The translations under genes and the position numbers were made by a program. Positions 15,701 through 24,887 of a DNA stretch of 64,000 nt are shown here, piece by piece. The DNA lies in the IMG/VR virus record IMGVR_UViG_3300044701_001455, positions 1 through 64,000 of that record. One strand, given 5' to 3'. The notes beneath the pieces were generated by a model. That model ran no database searches, was not told the DNA's origin, and saw only the letters and a list, made by a program, of their open reading frames with translations. This DNA is from a virus. The first letter of the stretch is position 1; each line of letters begins with the position of its first letter.

Positions 15701-18700
15701 CTGAAGATTTATCTTCTTTATTAGTAAATAATCAAATATACTACGTTGTCGTTGTTGATATTAATAATATTAAATTATCCGAAACATATTATGAAGCAAT
15801 TTCATTAAATCCAAATATAGTAAGTATTAATACTGCTTCATATGGACAGTTTTCTTTAGTCAACCCTTCTATAAAATTATATAGAAATGAGACTATTAGA
15901 TTTGATTTAACCGACAAATCATTGTCATTCATTAATGACGAAATCACTTACTCTGCATTTAGATTTAATCTATATAAAGATTCTAATTTTACAGAAAGAT
16001 TTACTAAAACTGAAGAGGATACTTTCTTTAGTGTGAGGAAGATAGGGGATGTGGGAATTACAAATAATGCTGCTGTGGAATTGAGGATTAGTGATAAGAC
16101 ACCTTCTAGATTGTATTATAGATTTGAATTAGATAATATTAACTATAATGTACCAAATAATCAGTTAGAATATATTATAGACGATGAAAATATTACCAAT
16201 AGTAGCACTCTTCTAATCGAAGATAGTGTTTATAGTGGAAATTATAATGTTTATAATGTTGGTAATAATTTTATAGAATATATTCTTGAAGAAAGACCTG
16301 AAAAAAGCGTATACTCTAATTTAGAATCATCTATCTCATATATTACAGATTCTTATTCTACTCTAGGTGAGATAGATGATGTTAAGGTTTTATCAAAAGA
16401 TAGGAAATATAGAGTTCTTCCAGGAATTACTTCAGTTTCGACTAAAACTGGATCGGGTGCTATATTATTCCCATATAGTAAGGATATTGGATCTGCTAAA
16501 AAGGTAAAAATTGAAAATATTGGATTTGACTACAGTTCCGACTATAGTTTGAGACCTACTGGAAACCTCCCTCAAATTATTCAAGTAGAGCCATTAAGTA
16601 TCTTTAAAGATATCAAGGTTACTTCTATTGGTAAAAATTACACAATTATTCCGACAATAATTGTTTTGGATGGATTAACTAAAGTTCAAGACAAACAGGC
16701 GGAGTTGAAGTTTTCCCCTGAAGAATCTTTGATTGAAATAATCCAAAATAGTTCAGGTCTTTATAATAAAACACCATATCTGATTCCTATTAATAATTCC
16801 AACGGATTTACTGTAAGTCCAGGATCGGTATCCTTTAACGAGGAAACCAAACTATTGACATTAACATTTAACACTTCTTTCAATAGCTTGGTAGATTTTC
16901 CTTTTTCTATTGGCAGTAAAGTTTTACTCGAAAACTTTAAAGTTAGCTCTACTTTCTTGAACGAATCTGGAGATCTTGAAGAGGCAACTAATGTCAGAGG
17001 ACTTAATTCTGAAGATTATGGATATGCATTATTTGAAATTTATCTATCTTCTGCAGCAGTAGGTGGAAGTGGTGCATCTATTACAATTGATATGACACCA
17101 TATTTAAATGATGATGAAATTCCCGGAATATACTCTCCAGTTAATTCTCTTGGATATGTTGTCCCTGAGAGTTATTTCCCAACTTTTGAAATTACCCTAC
17201 AAAAAAATAATTTTATTTTGGGAGAAGAAGTTATTACGACAAGTGGATATACTGGTATTGTAGAATACTGGGATAATGAAAATGAATTTGTAAGTGTTCT
17301 TTCGGATGATAAGTTTGTAAGCGGCGATAAAATTACGGGTAAAACATCAAACTTGAGTGGAATTGTCGGAAAAGTCGAATTTTTTGATGCAGAGTATAGC
17401 ACCAATTCTTTCTCTGTAGTTCAAAGAGGTTGGGATACTAATATTGGATTTTTAAACGATAGTATTCAAAGAATACACGATAGTGATTATTATCAATATT
17501 TCTCTTATGTTCTTAAATCTAAAACTCAATTTTCTGAGTGGAATGATCCTGTAAGTAGCCTTAATCATACCGTAGGATTCAAAAAATTTGGGACATTATC
17601 TATAGAATCTTTAACACCATCTGTTGGTGCTGCCACCACGGTTTCTTATTCTGAGTTAAATTCTGTTTCCGATTTATTTGAAGTTATTGATCTTAATTCA
17701 TATCACGATTTTGATATGGTTTCCGAAAATGCGTATAATCTGGGTGGAAGAATAGTATCTGACCAAATAATATTCAATACCCGCGAAATACAAGACTATT
17801 CAGAATCTATTGGAAATAGAGTACTGATGATAGATGATTTTAGTAATCAATTTAACAATATTCCAAGAGCAGAAAGATTTTCAATCGTTGACAAATTCCC
17901 AATTTATCAAAATAGGCATAGAAAATACTTTGCTTATGTTAAAGATAAACTCTTCTTTAATGAAAGGCAATTCTCCATAATTTCTTTAATACACGATGAT
18001 TTGAATGGATTTGTAAATCAATATGGAAGATTGGAAACTTACAATGAACTTGGAACGTTTGATTTTGTAATTAATGGTGACGAGGGTCAAGTTCAATTTA
18101 AACCTTTTGACTATGAATTCAATGATTTTGATATAGATTTAGTTTCTTATACTCTATTTGATACTTTTGTTGGTCTGGGAAGCACAACAGTTACAAACTA
18201 CAATATTGGAACTATTGCTAATCTTTCCAATAATGTTGGTGTTCTTCCTGAAAATTCAACAAATGCCGTTACTGTTGCAACTATTCCCATTTCATATAGA
18301 TCTTCTAAAATTATTTTAACTTCTAATAGTTTAAATGGGTCATATAGAGAGTCTACTGAATTAAATATTATTCACGACGGAACCAACGTATATATTACTG
18401 AATATGGAAAGTTATTTACTAAGAATATTAACCCCCCAGTTGGATTAGCAACATATTCTGCGTATATACAAGGTTCAAATATAATTTTAGATCTTGTTCC
18501 ATATGTTGGATATGGGTCTACAGTAGAAGTTAATGTTTTTAAACTATCAGTAAGGGATGAAAATGCAACATCTGGAGGTGTTTTATCTGAAAATAATGCC
18601 AGATTAGAAACTGGATTTATTAATATTCCTTCCGGAAATGTTGGGGTTGCGATTACTTTCCACAATTATTCCTATGAGTATGGTGGTGGATATTATTATA

Positions 18701-21700
18701 TGTCAATTCAAGACAACTCTACCTTTAGATACCAATCCCTAGAACTTTCTACATTAAATAATCAAACTGATGTTTATCATACACAATTTGGATCTATAAT
18801 TACCGACGATTCTTTAGTTGGACTGGGAACTTTTTCCACACAAATAATCGGAAGACGAGTTTATCTATCGTTTATACCTTCAGTAAATGCAAATATTTCT
18901 ATAAGATTCTATTATAATGGAATTAAAACAATTACTGAAACAGATATTCCGCCAAATGAGGTTGTTCTTGATTTAAATGAAGCTCAAATTGTAAGTTTTA
19001 ATTCTGATTATATTGGAACTGAAAATTCTATAAAGAGATCTTTTGATTTGTTCCATAAAAAACTTCCTATTATGAAGAGAACCTTCAGAGGAAATAATTC
19101 TTCTGGAGTTAATTTATCTGCCGACAGGGTAAACATTCCAAATCACTATTTTTCAACTGGCGAAGAAGTTGTGTATGATTTTGGTGCAGATGAACCTATT
19201 GGAATAGCAACAACAACTATTGCTGGTATTGGTATTACTGATCAATTGCCATCTAATCTTTACATTATAAAAGTTAATGATCTTTCAGTAAGAGTTGCTG
19301 CATCAGCATCGGAAGCTTTAAAAGCAAATCCAGAATATTTAAAATTAACATCTTATGGAGTAGGTTCCCAGCATTCATTCACTGGAAAGAAAGGGAATAG
19401 TAGATCATTGATTACGATTGATAATATGATCCAGTCTCCTATCGTATCAGCAGGAAAAACTACATCCTTAAGCGCAAATGTTGCTTTAAAGGAAATAAGA
19501 GTGAAAGTTAATGACCCAAGTATTTTTATTGCTGGTGATATATTTAAAGTTGATGATGAGATTATGAGAGTTAAATCCGTGGGATTTGGTTCTACTAACA
19601 CTTTACTTGTTAATAGATTTTGGATGGGAACTCTTCCAGGTATTCATAGCACTGGGGCTATATGCGAAAGACTGAAGGGAGATTATAATATTATAGGTAA
19701 TAAGATTAATTTCTATGATGCTCCTTATGGAAAAGTTCCAGTAGTTGCAGAAAATCCAAGATATGATGAGGTTGATTATATTGGAATTCAAACCAGTTCT
19801 TCTTTCTCAGGTAGAATATTTAATAAATCAGGAACAACAAATAGCTCTTCAGTGACTTATAGTGATAATATTTTATTAGATGATTTATCAAATGAGTTTA
19901 CTGGAATAGCAACAATATTTACCCTTAATGAAAATGGAACTCCAGTTAGTGGAATTTCAACATCCAATTTATTTGTCTTGATTAAAGATATCCTACAGAT
20001 TCCAAATAATGAACTTAGGACAAATAATGGTGCATTTGAACTAGGATCAAATCTAAGTGGTCAAACTACAATCGTTTTCAATAAAGATCCCGAAAAAGAT
20101 TTTTCTAATATAGATGATATCAATACTACAAATATTCCTTCAGGTGGTATTATACTGAGTGTTGGATCCACATTTGGTGGAGGATATCAACCAATAAAAA
20201 CTGCTGGAGGTATAGCACAGGTTAATAATAGTGGCCAAATTTCTTCGATCTCAATAGGATTTTCTGGATCAGGATATAGAGTATCCGGTGAAAAGGAAAT
20301 AATAGTATCCAGTGCATCAACAGTTTCTATTGGAACTAATATTATTCCAGTTGTTGAAGAGCGAGGATTATTCTCGAAGTTTGCATATTCTGGAGAACCA
20401 ACTTGTAATGTAGGAATTGGAACATCTTTATATTCAGTTTCTATTAGTTCTTATAATTCAGTTTTATCGACAATTACAATATCTAGAAATACTGAGGTTG
20501 AAATTCCAAAATCTACACCAATTTCTATCAAATTGAACGAATTGACTGCAGAATTAGTTGATATTGGAGTTAGGACTGAAAGTAATGAAAATTATGAAAA
20601 ACATTATATTGGATTTACAACTGTTGTTGAAGGGCATATTTCAGGTTCATTGAATCTTATAAATCCCGGCATTGCATTTACAAGTTTTTATGATAAGTTC
20701 AACACTAATACATCAATATCAGTTTCATCTGGATCTACAATATTCTATTTGAATTCTATAAATGATATTTTCGTTGATGACTATATTTCCATCAATTCTT
20801 CAGCGTTGTTAAAAATTGTTGGAATTGGAAATACCTTTGTTTATTCAGAAACTCCTTTTGGTTCCGCAGTTTCTTCAGGAACTAATGTTCTTATTAGAAG
20901 ATATTCCCCTCCAGAAGTTGTATTTGATTCTCCAGTTGGATATTCCAATATCCCATTAGTTTATAGCTCTTTATCGGGTTCTAGTGGAATTGGAACTGGT
21001 GCTAAGATAAAAATTAGTGTAGGTGAGGATGGGGAAGTAATTGATTTTGATATTCAAAATTCTGGATATGGATACAAAAAATCAGATATACTTACAGTTC
21101 CAGTAGGAGGATTGAGTGGAATACCTGCAGATCCTTCACTTACATTTGCTGAATTTAAAATCTTCGTTGACAGTATCTACAACACTAAGTTTTCTGCTTG
21201 GTCTATTGGAGATTTACTTGTTATTGATAATTTTGATGATTTATTTGATGGAAATAGAAGAGTATTTCCAATTAAAATAAATGGAATACCTAGATCAATT
21301 AGAGCAAAAAGAGGATCTACGCTTGATATTCAGGCAACGTTGATCGTTCTGTATAACGACATACTTCAAGTTCCTGGAGAAGGATATACTTTTAAAGGTG
21401 GAAGTATTATTACCTTCCCAGAAGCTCCTAAGTATGAAGATAGGGTCTCTATAATCTTCTATAGAGGAAATGAAGAAGTTGATGTTATTGATGTTGATCT
21501 TCTAGAGACAGTTAAAGTTGGTGATGGATTGAGAATTGTAAATGATCAAAAGAAATTTAACGAAGATCAGAGAATAGTATCTGATGTTGTTTCTTCCGAC
21601 TATGCAAATACAAATCCATATTTGGGTAGAGGTATTTCGCAGAATATTGATTTCTTAAGACCAGTAGTATTCTCAAAACAGAATATTGATTTAGTTATTG

Positions 21701-23325
21701 ATGGAGTTAATATCGGTAAAGATAGAAATTGGTATGAAACGACCATTTATCCATCTACAACTGTTATACAGGATATTGGGATTGGTAGTAGCGAAATATA
21801 CGTTGAGTCTTTAAAGACATTCTTTGATAATGATGCTGAAAATATTGTTGATAAAGATAAATTCGTAATTAAAATTATTGATCAAACTCCACTTAAGGGC
21901 GCAATAGCAACTTGCCAGGTTTCTTCTGGAAATATTTCATCCATTGATTTAATTGATGGTGGATATGGATACTCTGAGGCACCAAAGGTATTAATTGAAA
22001 ATTCTCCAGTTTCTTCTGGAATTGCATATACAATGTCCCTAACTTCAATAATTGATCAATCTGGCATCTCAACAACTGGAGTGACAAGTTCTATTTTAGG
22101 GGAAACTATCATTGGGGTTGAAAGTGATACTATAGCAATTCTTTCCGGAATATCAACTATTGATCCTATTATTTCGTATGTTCCTATTACTCCAACAACA
22201 TTTATTGTTAGTGAAGAGATTAGATTTGAAGAATCTGGTTTAAACGCTGAGATTCAATCACTATCAACAAACTCAAGCAATGCAGTTGGTGTTGCAACCA
22301 TCACTGATGGTGTTGTAACTGGCATTGATATAGTAAATGCTGGATATGGATATACTTATGGACCTATTAAAAACCTAGAAGTTATTAGTAATGGTTCTGG
22401 TTATCCGGAAACTTTAAACCCATCAAATAGTTCATTCTATAATGCAAGACTTAAAACATCAACCGGAATTGGTTTTGGTGGAATTGTAGATGTTATTATT
22501 GAAAAAGATCTTATTACTCTATTACCAGTTCTTGACTTTAATAGTGATAATATTAAAAACGGTGGTTCTAACTATAAAGTTGGAGATATTTTAGAAGTAA
22601 AAACATTTGATAATATTGGAGTTGGACTGACATATAGAAATAAGGTTCTTGATACTCCTATACAATTTAAAGTTACTGAAATAAAAGCACCTTTGGTTAT
22701 TATCGATGAACCGTCACCTGAAGTTGAAGTAATTAAAAATGTATCTTTTACTGGAGATTTTGGTGAAGTTGTTGGTATTGGAACAACAGTAGTTGGTATT
22801 TCAAGTAATGCATTGATCTTTGATCTTTATATTCCTAATGACTCTTATCTAAGAAATTCTATTGTTATTGGAGATACTATAGTTGGTTCTGCTATTACTA
22901 TAAGCCAATTAAGTTTTGGTGATTATTTTGTAATTAGTAATTCAAATATTGGATCTGGAGTTATTTCACTAAGAAATGATGGTTCAGTTATTGGGATTTC
23001 CACATCCGGTGATAATATAAACAATGTTTATCAGGTATATTCTAGTGAAATTTTAGAATTAGACATTGCAACTAGTGGAATAAGAACTTCATATATTAAT
23101 AGAGTAACATCTTTTGTTCAATCTTTTGATAGTGATATTATTAACATTTCTTCTTATGACCAAATATATGCAAATTATAGTTGGGGTAAGATAGGAAATC
23201 TTATCGATAGAACAAATCCTAAAGAATTCAAAACATATCAAGATCAAATTTCTGGAATTGGATCAAATCCAATAATTCAGAGGTTTAAAAACTTAAAATA
23301 TGTTGGATATAGCACAGTATTATAA
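9760..23325 (+). CDS. Giant virion protein in the gene 7 position (4521 aa)
   Basis: An uninterrupted 4521-codon frame between gp6 and gp8, where T4 encodes gp7 (1032 aa). The first ~75 residues (KKARINISNILKNQLPNFVKEEYPLVEELFSEYYKGQEYQG..ILQNIDQY) look like a helical wedge-attachment region. From about residue 85 the protein is made of recurring beta-modules. One is 'GFPDRYGLIEIDSEVILYKS' at ~87. A second is the H..TGE..Y type (for example NHGYQTGEKLVYS). A third is the GSGY/PP type, from ~740 to ~4200. A YHYH-type domain (YYHSPIIGWAYDGNPIYGPFGY) lies near residues 1280-1300. It is presumably a baseplate-peripheral protein combining the gp7 role with adhesive or surface functions; only the position and the N-terminal style support the gp7 link. 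No frameshift or stop interrupts it. Confidence 0.85.
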   Translation: MKKARINISNILKNQLPNFVKEEYPLVEELFSEYYKGQEYQGGILDILQNIDQYIKLDNNTNLTESTNIVSDISFADAVIPVTNTSGFPDRYGLIEIDSEVILYKSKTQNSFVDCVRGFSGITSYDNSLNFEQTIAENHVDGSVVKNLNILFLNEFFNKVKKQFAPGFENRNFFKDTSSKIDLNENVFIKQLKDFYSSKGTDDSFKILFKSLFNDNVEIIRPRDFLIRPSDAQYRVNKELIIEAIEGDPLDLVDTTIFQNPLTINGEDFISYAYGTVNKVETISRKDKTYYAVSLDFDYNKDINLKGSVYGEFVIGAKTFITDKVSEQSTVITVDSTYGFPETNGVLRVTFDDGLISTISYQRKNLNQFIGCSEINREIPQGNSIYLNYYCEGGNTVGNDENPIKFRITGVLSEATTSDDSHYIVEGNRINLRTLGKDIREPSFNNWKFNIAPKYNVKSIIKNNTINNTYLIEVYDEHIFYKGDSVKLISSRPQLVPGTDDLGFSEFFGDVQSVDGKFSFTCAINFDLDTTLVYEVEREINKFNFSYNSSISDSNNNYVTDVQNVYRDSEGSLYVASQSLPTYTNDVLPITDDTIVLSSSVYISEELNQNDPEKIDKILNIGRHTFKTGDAVYYQSGDNNNKLNLSEGIYYVKVVGSLNNPTQIKLSSSRTNIDNNIFLDVSLKNPSLTGSDNKLYKSTNEIIYFQNSLKNSLTSSKFEKFISPKNLIKKINNPLETKEKQLTSPGQTGILVNGVEIVNYKSNDFIYYGSIEDIKIKSPGSDYDIITPPQLNIVDKNGSGASAICHISGSLTRIDILNGGFDYEKTPTIEISGGNGIDAEVSPNMSTFEHSMAFSAKEGTSQINFSSDTITFNVRHKFYDGEEIKYDYTQVPLEGLRKEITYYVGTEDDYSVKLYATYQDSIKKINQIDLNLPNVLGTHYLISVQKKSTIGSINIVRAGTGYSNRKTVTLSQNINIFSNVVNIKNHGYQTGEKLVYSTTGSPIVGLATTSEYLAYKVNEDQFKLCEINNQSEDKNFYLRTEQFVNFTETGSGNHIFNYPPISVKVIGSFKNKNLSPSLLEAQIVPAFRGSITSVFVESGGVGYGSSDIINYNRQPDFVLENGTGAELRPIISQGKISEVLIVNGGSQYTALPIIEVVGSGTGAKLLPIISNGSIVDIEIVSSGINYDSDATILNVNSAGSGANFEFSIQSWNVNSVERSIQNGNILTSDIFLYDTKNEYDERMTQITHLYAPRKLRENLIVSKEEGGQIFYRKDIENDTRLDDYYHSPIIGWAYDGNPIYGPFGYENPDGSGLTKKMKTGYGLNISKPNRPSINLFPAGFFVEDYDYIGNGDLDEYNGRFCATPEFPNGTYAYFATLGEFDNVFSRDYLRPTFPYLIGNYYKSTPIEFNFDADNTQNTLVFENINLIRNTTPYGIISKNSSYSYAFNPIDYEEQLNKITRVGNGKIDNINIISGGENYKVGDKITLSEDEFGNKSYAEITKIKGVGISSISVTFNEIPYVEFGSSRDFKTIVGVASTPHQLKDQDVINIIGLNEIFTNRQKNVTSRINVFTNQLSITKNVEPSSVTGIITTFQVSGNLNDYAIKPNDIYISQEGEEIKILNIDLSSSSIRVKRGVGLSTYYSGSTLTEKPRRFEVSAVEASSSDNLNGKIYPTNRELYFNPSNSVGLGTVGLSTTIFLNIVPLNYQVSIDTEAEVIIGVTTVLRTGLIFNNPLNAGQFKIGDYINLVGSSDLSFNAVQKAKVLNVGIGSIVVDYDSTALSGIGVTSFVTKWEVSEIGIQSLYLPNHNLKTGEKITYYANSGTPLGVSTDKISSSSLSDGNEFYVSSLDHDHIGISTVIVGLTTSGEYLNPLSGQGLLYFTSLGSGSYHSFKTNYNVQSGKVIKNVARLATTKSPSLFFNENIEVSNVPKTNRTIGVKYNKENRRLVVNPKSFTVIDVDTNSSSIFIPDHRYSTGDKIIHTTEDLSSLLVNNQIYYVVVVDINNIKLSETYYEAISLNPNIVSINTASYGQFSLVNPSIKLYRNETIRFDLTDKSLSFINDEITYSAFRFNLYKDSNFTERFTKTEEDTFFSVRKIGDVGITNNAAVELRISDKTPSRLYYRFELDNINYNVPNNQLEYIIDDENITNSSTLLIEDSVYSGNYNVYNVGNNFIEYILEERPEKSVYSNLESSISYITDSYSTLGEIDDVKVLSKDRKYRVLPGITSVSTKTGSGAILFPYSKDIGSAKKVKIENIGFDYSSDYSLRPTGNLPQIIQVEPLSIFKDIKVTSIGKNYTIIPTIIVLDGLTKVQDKQAELKFSPEESLIEIIQNSSGLYNKTPYLIPINNSNGFTVSPGSVSFNEETKLLTLTFNTSFNSLVDFPFSIGSKVLLENFKVSSTFLNESGDLEEATNVRGLNSEDYGYALFEIYLSSAAVGGSGASITIDMTPYLNDDEIPGIYSPVNSLGYVVPESYFPTFEITLQKNNFILGEEVITTSGYTGIVEYWDNENEFVSVLSDDKFVSGDKITGKTSNLSGIVGKVEFFDAEYSTNSFSVVQRGWDTNIGFLNDSIQRIHDSDYYQYFSYVLKSKTQFSEWNDPVSSLNHTVGFKKFGTLSIESLTPSVGAATTVSYSELNSVSDLFEVIDLNSYHDFDMVSENAYNLGGRIVSDQIIFNTREIQDYSESIGNRVLMIDDFSNQFNNIPRAERFSIVDKFPIYQNRHRKYFAYVKDKLFFNERQFSIISLIHDDLNGFVNQYGRLETYNELGTFDFVINGDEGQVQFKPFDYEFNDFDIDLVSYTLFDTFVGLGSTTVTNYNIGTIANLSNNVGVLPENSTNAVTVATIPISYRSSKIILTSNSLNGSYRESTELNIIHDGTNVYITEYGKLFTKNINPPVGLATYSAYIQGSNIILDLVPYVGYGSTVEVNVFKLSVRDENATSGGVLSENNARLETGFINIPSGNVGVAITFHNYSYEYGGGYYYMSIQDNSTFRYQSLELSTLNNQTDVYHTQFGSIITDDSLVGLGTFSTQIIGRRVYLSFIPSVNANISIRFYYNGIKTITETDIPPNEVVLDLNEAQIVSFNSDYIGTENSIKRSFDLFHKKLPIMKRTFRGNNSSGVNLSADRVNIPNHYFSTGEEVVYDFGADEPIGIATTTIAGIGITDQLPSNLYIIKVNDLSVRVAASASEALKANPEYLKLTSYGVGSQHSFTGKKGNSRSLITIDNMIQSPIVSAGKTTSLSANVALKEIRVKVNDPSIFIAGDIFKVDDEIMRVKSVGFGSTNTLLVNRFWMGTLPGIHSTGAICERLKGDYNIIGNKINFYDAPYGKVPVVAENPRYDEVDYIGIQTSSSFSGRIFNKSGTTNSSSVTYSDNILLDDLSNEFTGIATIFTLNENGTPVSGISTSNLFVLIKDILQIPNNELRTNNGAFELGSNLSGQTTIVFNKDPEKDFSNIDDINTTNIPSGGIILSVGSTFGGGYQPIKTAGGIAQVNNSGQISSISIGFSGSGYRVSGEKEIIVSSASTVSIGTNIIPVVEERGLFSKFAYSGEPTCNVGIGTSLYSVSISSYNSVLSTITISRNTEVEIPKSTPISIKLNELTAELVDIGVRTESNENYEKHYIGFTTVVEGHISGSLNLINPGIAFTSFYDKFNTNTSISVSSGSTIFYLNSINDIFVDDYISINSSALLKIVGIGNTFVYSETPFGSAVSSGTNVLIRRYSPPEVVFDSPVGYSNIPLVYSSLSGSSGIGTGAKIKISVGEDGEVIDFDIQNSGYGYKKSDILTVPVGGLSGIPADPSLTFAEFKIFVDSIYNTKFSAWSIGDLLVIDNFDDLFDGNRRVFPIKINGIPRSIRAKRGSTLDIQATLIVLYNDILQVPGEGYTFKGGSIITFPEAPKYEDRVSIIFYRGNEEVDVIDVDLLETVKVGDGLRIVNDQKKFNEDQRIVSDVVSSDYANTNPYLGRGISQNIDFLRPVVFSKQNIDLVIDGVNIGKDRNWYETTIYPSTTVIQDIGIGSSEIYVESLKTFFDNDAENIVDKDKFVIKIIDQTPLKGAIATCQVSSGNISSIDLIDGGYGYSEAPKVLIENSPVSSGIAYTMSLTSIIDQSGISTTGVTSSILGETIIGVESDTIAILSGISTIDPIISYVPITPTTFIVSEEIRFEESGLNAEIQSLSTNSSNAVGVATITDGVVTGIDIVNAGYGYTYGPIKNLEVISNGSGYPETLNPSNSSFYNARLKTSTGIGFGGIVDVIIEKDLITLLPVLDFNSDNIKNGGSNYKVGDILEVKTFDNIGVGLTYRNKVLDTPIQFKVTEIKAPLVIIDEPSPEVEVIKNVSFTGDFGEVVGIGTTVVGISSNALIFDLYIPNDSYLRNSIVIGDTIVGSAITISQLSFGDYFVISNSNIGSGVISLRNDGSVIGISTSGDNINNVYQVYSSEILELDIATSGIRTSYINRVTSFVQSFDSDIINISSYDQIYANYSWGKIGNLIDRTNPKEFKTYQDQISGIGSNPIIQRFKNLKYVGYSTVL

Positions 23326-23333
23326 ATTCACAG

Positions 23334-23341
23334 TATAAATA
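23334..23341 (+). promoter_or_regulatory. Late promoter TATAAATA before gp8
   Basis: Perfect TATAAATA in the 32-base gap between the giant ORF and gp8, 16 bases before ATG 23358. Exact match to the T4 late consensus, giving gp8 and downstream genes an internal late start. Confidence 0.7.
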
Positions 23342-23357
23342 ATCAAAAAAATAAAAA

Positions 23358-24881
23358 ATGTCAGCAATTATAACTGATCAACTTAGAATATCCAATGCTT
23401 TGAGTTTTTTGGATAAAATTAACAATTCATTAAATTCATATTATGTGTTTTTAGGATTGTCAAATCCAACAGAATACCTTAGCACTTGGGAATCTCTTCC
23501 ACCATTTCAGCGTGATAATTTTGATGAAGAGAATAAGTGTTGGGATACTATGTTTTCTTTGAAAAAAATTTCTCCCAGTGATGTTTCTCCAGTTGTTCGA
23601 AGAATAAATTGGGAATCTGGAAGAATATATGATATGTATCGTCATGATATTAGTATTGACAAAAGATCTAACCAAACTCAGGCAACATCTTTATATTCTT
23701 CCGATTACTATGTGGTAACAAAAGATTATAAAGTTTATATTTGCCTTCAAAATGGAACATCACCAGAATCTTTAACTGGAAATCCTTCCTTGGATGAACC
23801 AACTTTTACTGATCTTGAACCAAGAGCAGCGGGGACTAGTGGTGATGGGTATATTTGGAAATATCTTTATACAATTAGACCAAATGAAATTGTTAAATTT
23901 GATAGCACAAATTTTATTCCCTTACCTAAAAATTGGACAACTAATCAGGAAAATGCTGCAGTAAGATTGAACGCATCTTCAAGTGGACAAATAAAGATCA
24001 TTAATATACTTGAAAGGGGTGCCAATTTAGGAGCACCTGGTCTTTATCAAAATGTTCCCATAAGAGGAGATGGACAAGGAGCAACAGCGACAATTGTTGT
24101 TGGTAGTGATAATACTGTAGATAAAATATTTGTATCAAATGGAGGATCTGGATATACTTTTGGAACTGTCGATCTCGAAAATTCAGGTCTATTTCTTGTA
24201 GATCCTCCAAAATTTGATGTCATAATTCCACCAAAAGGTGGTCATGGAGCAAATATTTACAGAGAACTTGGATCTACTAATATTTTATTATATTCTAGAA
24301 TTGAAAATGATATTGGAGATCCTGACTTTATTGTTGGTAATAAAATTGCAAGAATTGGGATTATTGAAAATCCAGAGGCATTTGATTCCACATCAGTTCT
24401 ATCGATACAAAAAGCAAGTTCTTTGTATGCATTAAAATTAAAAGAGCCTGGCGCAAGTTCTGCAGTAATTCCTGCAAATATAACGTTCACCCAAACAATA
24501 ACAGGAGTTGGAACCGCTGTAGGAAGAGCAGTTTCTTATGATAATGAAACCGGTGTATTAAAATATTGGCAGGATAGATCTTTGTATGGGTATACAAAGG
24601 CTGGTGTTTCAACTAATGCTCCCTATGGATTAGTTCAAAATGCATTTACTGGAGGGACTATTAACGTAGACGCAAATACTATTGAAATTGATGGTGGATT
24701 TAGTGGTATATCTACAGTAATAAATAATGGTACAGTTTATCTCGGGCAAAATTTTACTAATGGTCTATCAAACCCTGAGGTAAAAAAATATACCGGAAAT
24801 ATAATTTATGTTGATAATAGACCATCCATAACCAGGTCTGCAAATCAGAAAGAAGATATCAAAGTCATTTTGCAATTCTAA
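23358..24881 (+). CDS. gp8: Baseplate wedge subunit gp8, with inserted beta-repeats
   Basis: 507 residues against 334 for T4 gp8. The N-terminal 190 residues show the family pattern: NSYYVFLGLSNPTEYLSTWESLPPFQRDNFDEENKCWDTMFSLKKISPSDVSPVVRRINW, then YDMYRHD, then SSDYYVVTKDYKVYICLQNG and GDGYIWKYLYTI. Residues ~215-275 are a GSGY-type insert (IINILERGANLGAPGLYQNVPIRGDGQGATATI ... VSNGGSGYTFG), which accounts for much of the extra length. gp8 is a wedge protein bridging gp10 and gp7 in T4. It is followed by 6 bases and then the DUF4815 protein. Confidence 0.9.
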   Translation: MSAIITDQLRISNALSFLDKINNSLNSYYVFLGLSNPTEYLSTWESLPPFQRDNFDEENKCWDTMFSLKKISPSDVSPVVRRINWESGRIYDMYRHDISIDKRSNQTQATSLYSSDYYVVTKDYKVYICLQNGTSPESLTGNPSLDEPTFTDLEPRAAGTSGDGYIWKYLYTIRPNEIVKFDSTNFIPLPKNWTTNQENAAVRLNASSSGQIKIINILERGANLGAPGLYQNVPIRGDGQGATATIVVGSDNTVDKIFVSNGGSGYTFGTVDLENSGLFLVDPPKFDVIIPPKGGHGANIYRELGSTNILLYSRIENDIGDPDFIVGNKIARIGIIENPEAFDSTSVLSIQKASSLYALKLKEPGASSAVIPANITFTQTITGVGTAVGRAVSYDNETGVLKYWQDRSLYGYTKAGVSTNAPYGLVQNAFTGGTINVDANTIEIDGGFSGISTVINNGTVYLGQNFTNGLSNPEVKKYTGNIIYVDNRPSITRSANQKEDIKVILQF

Positions 24882-24887
24882 TCTATC

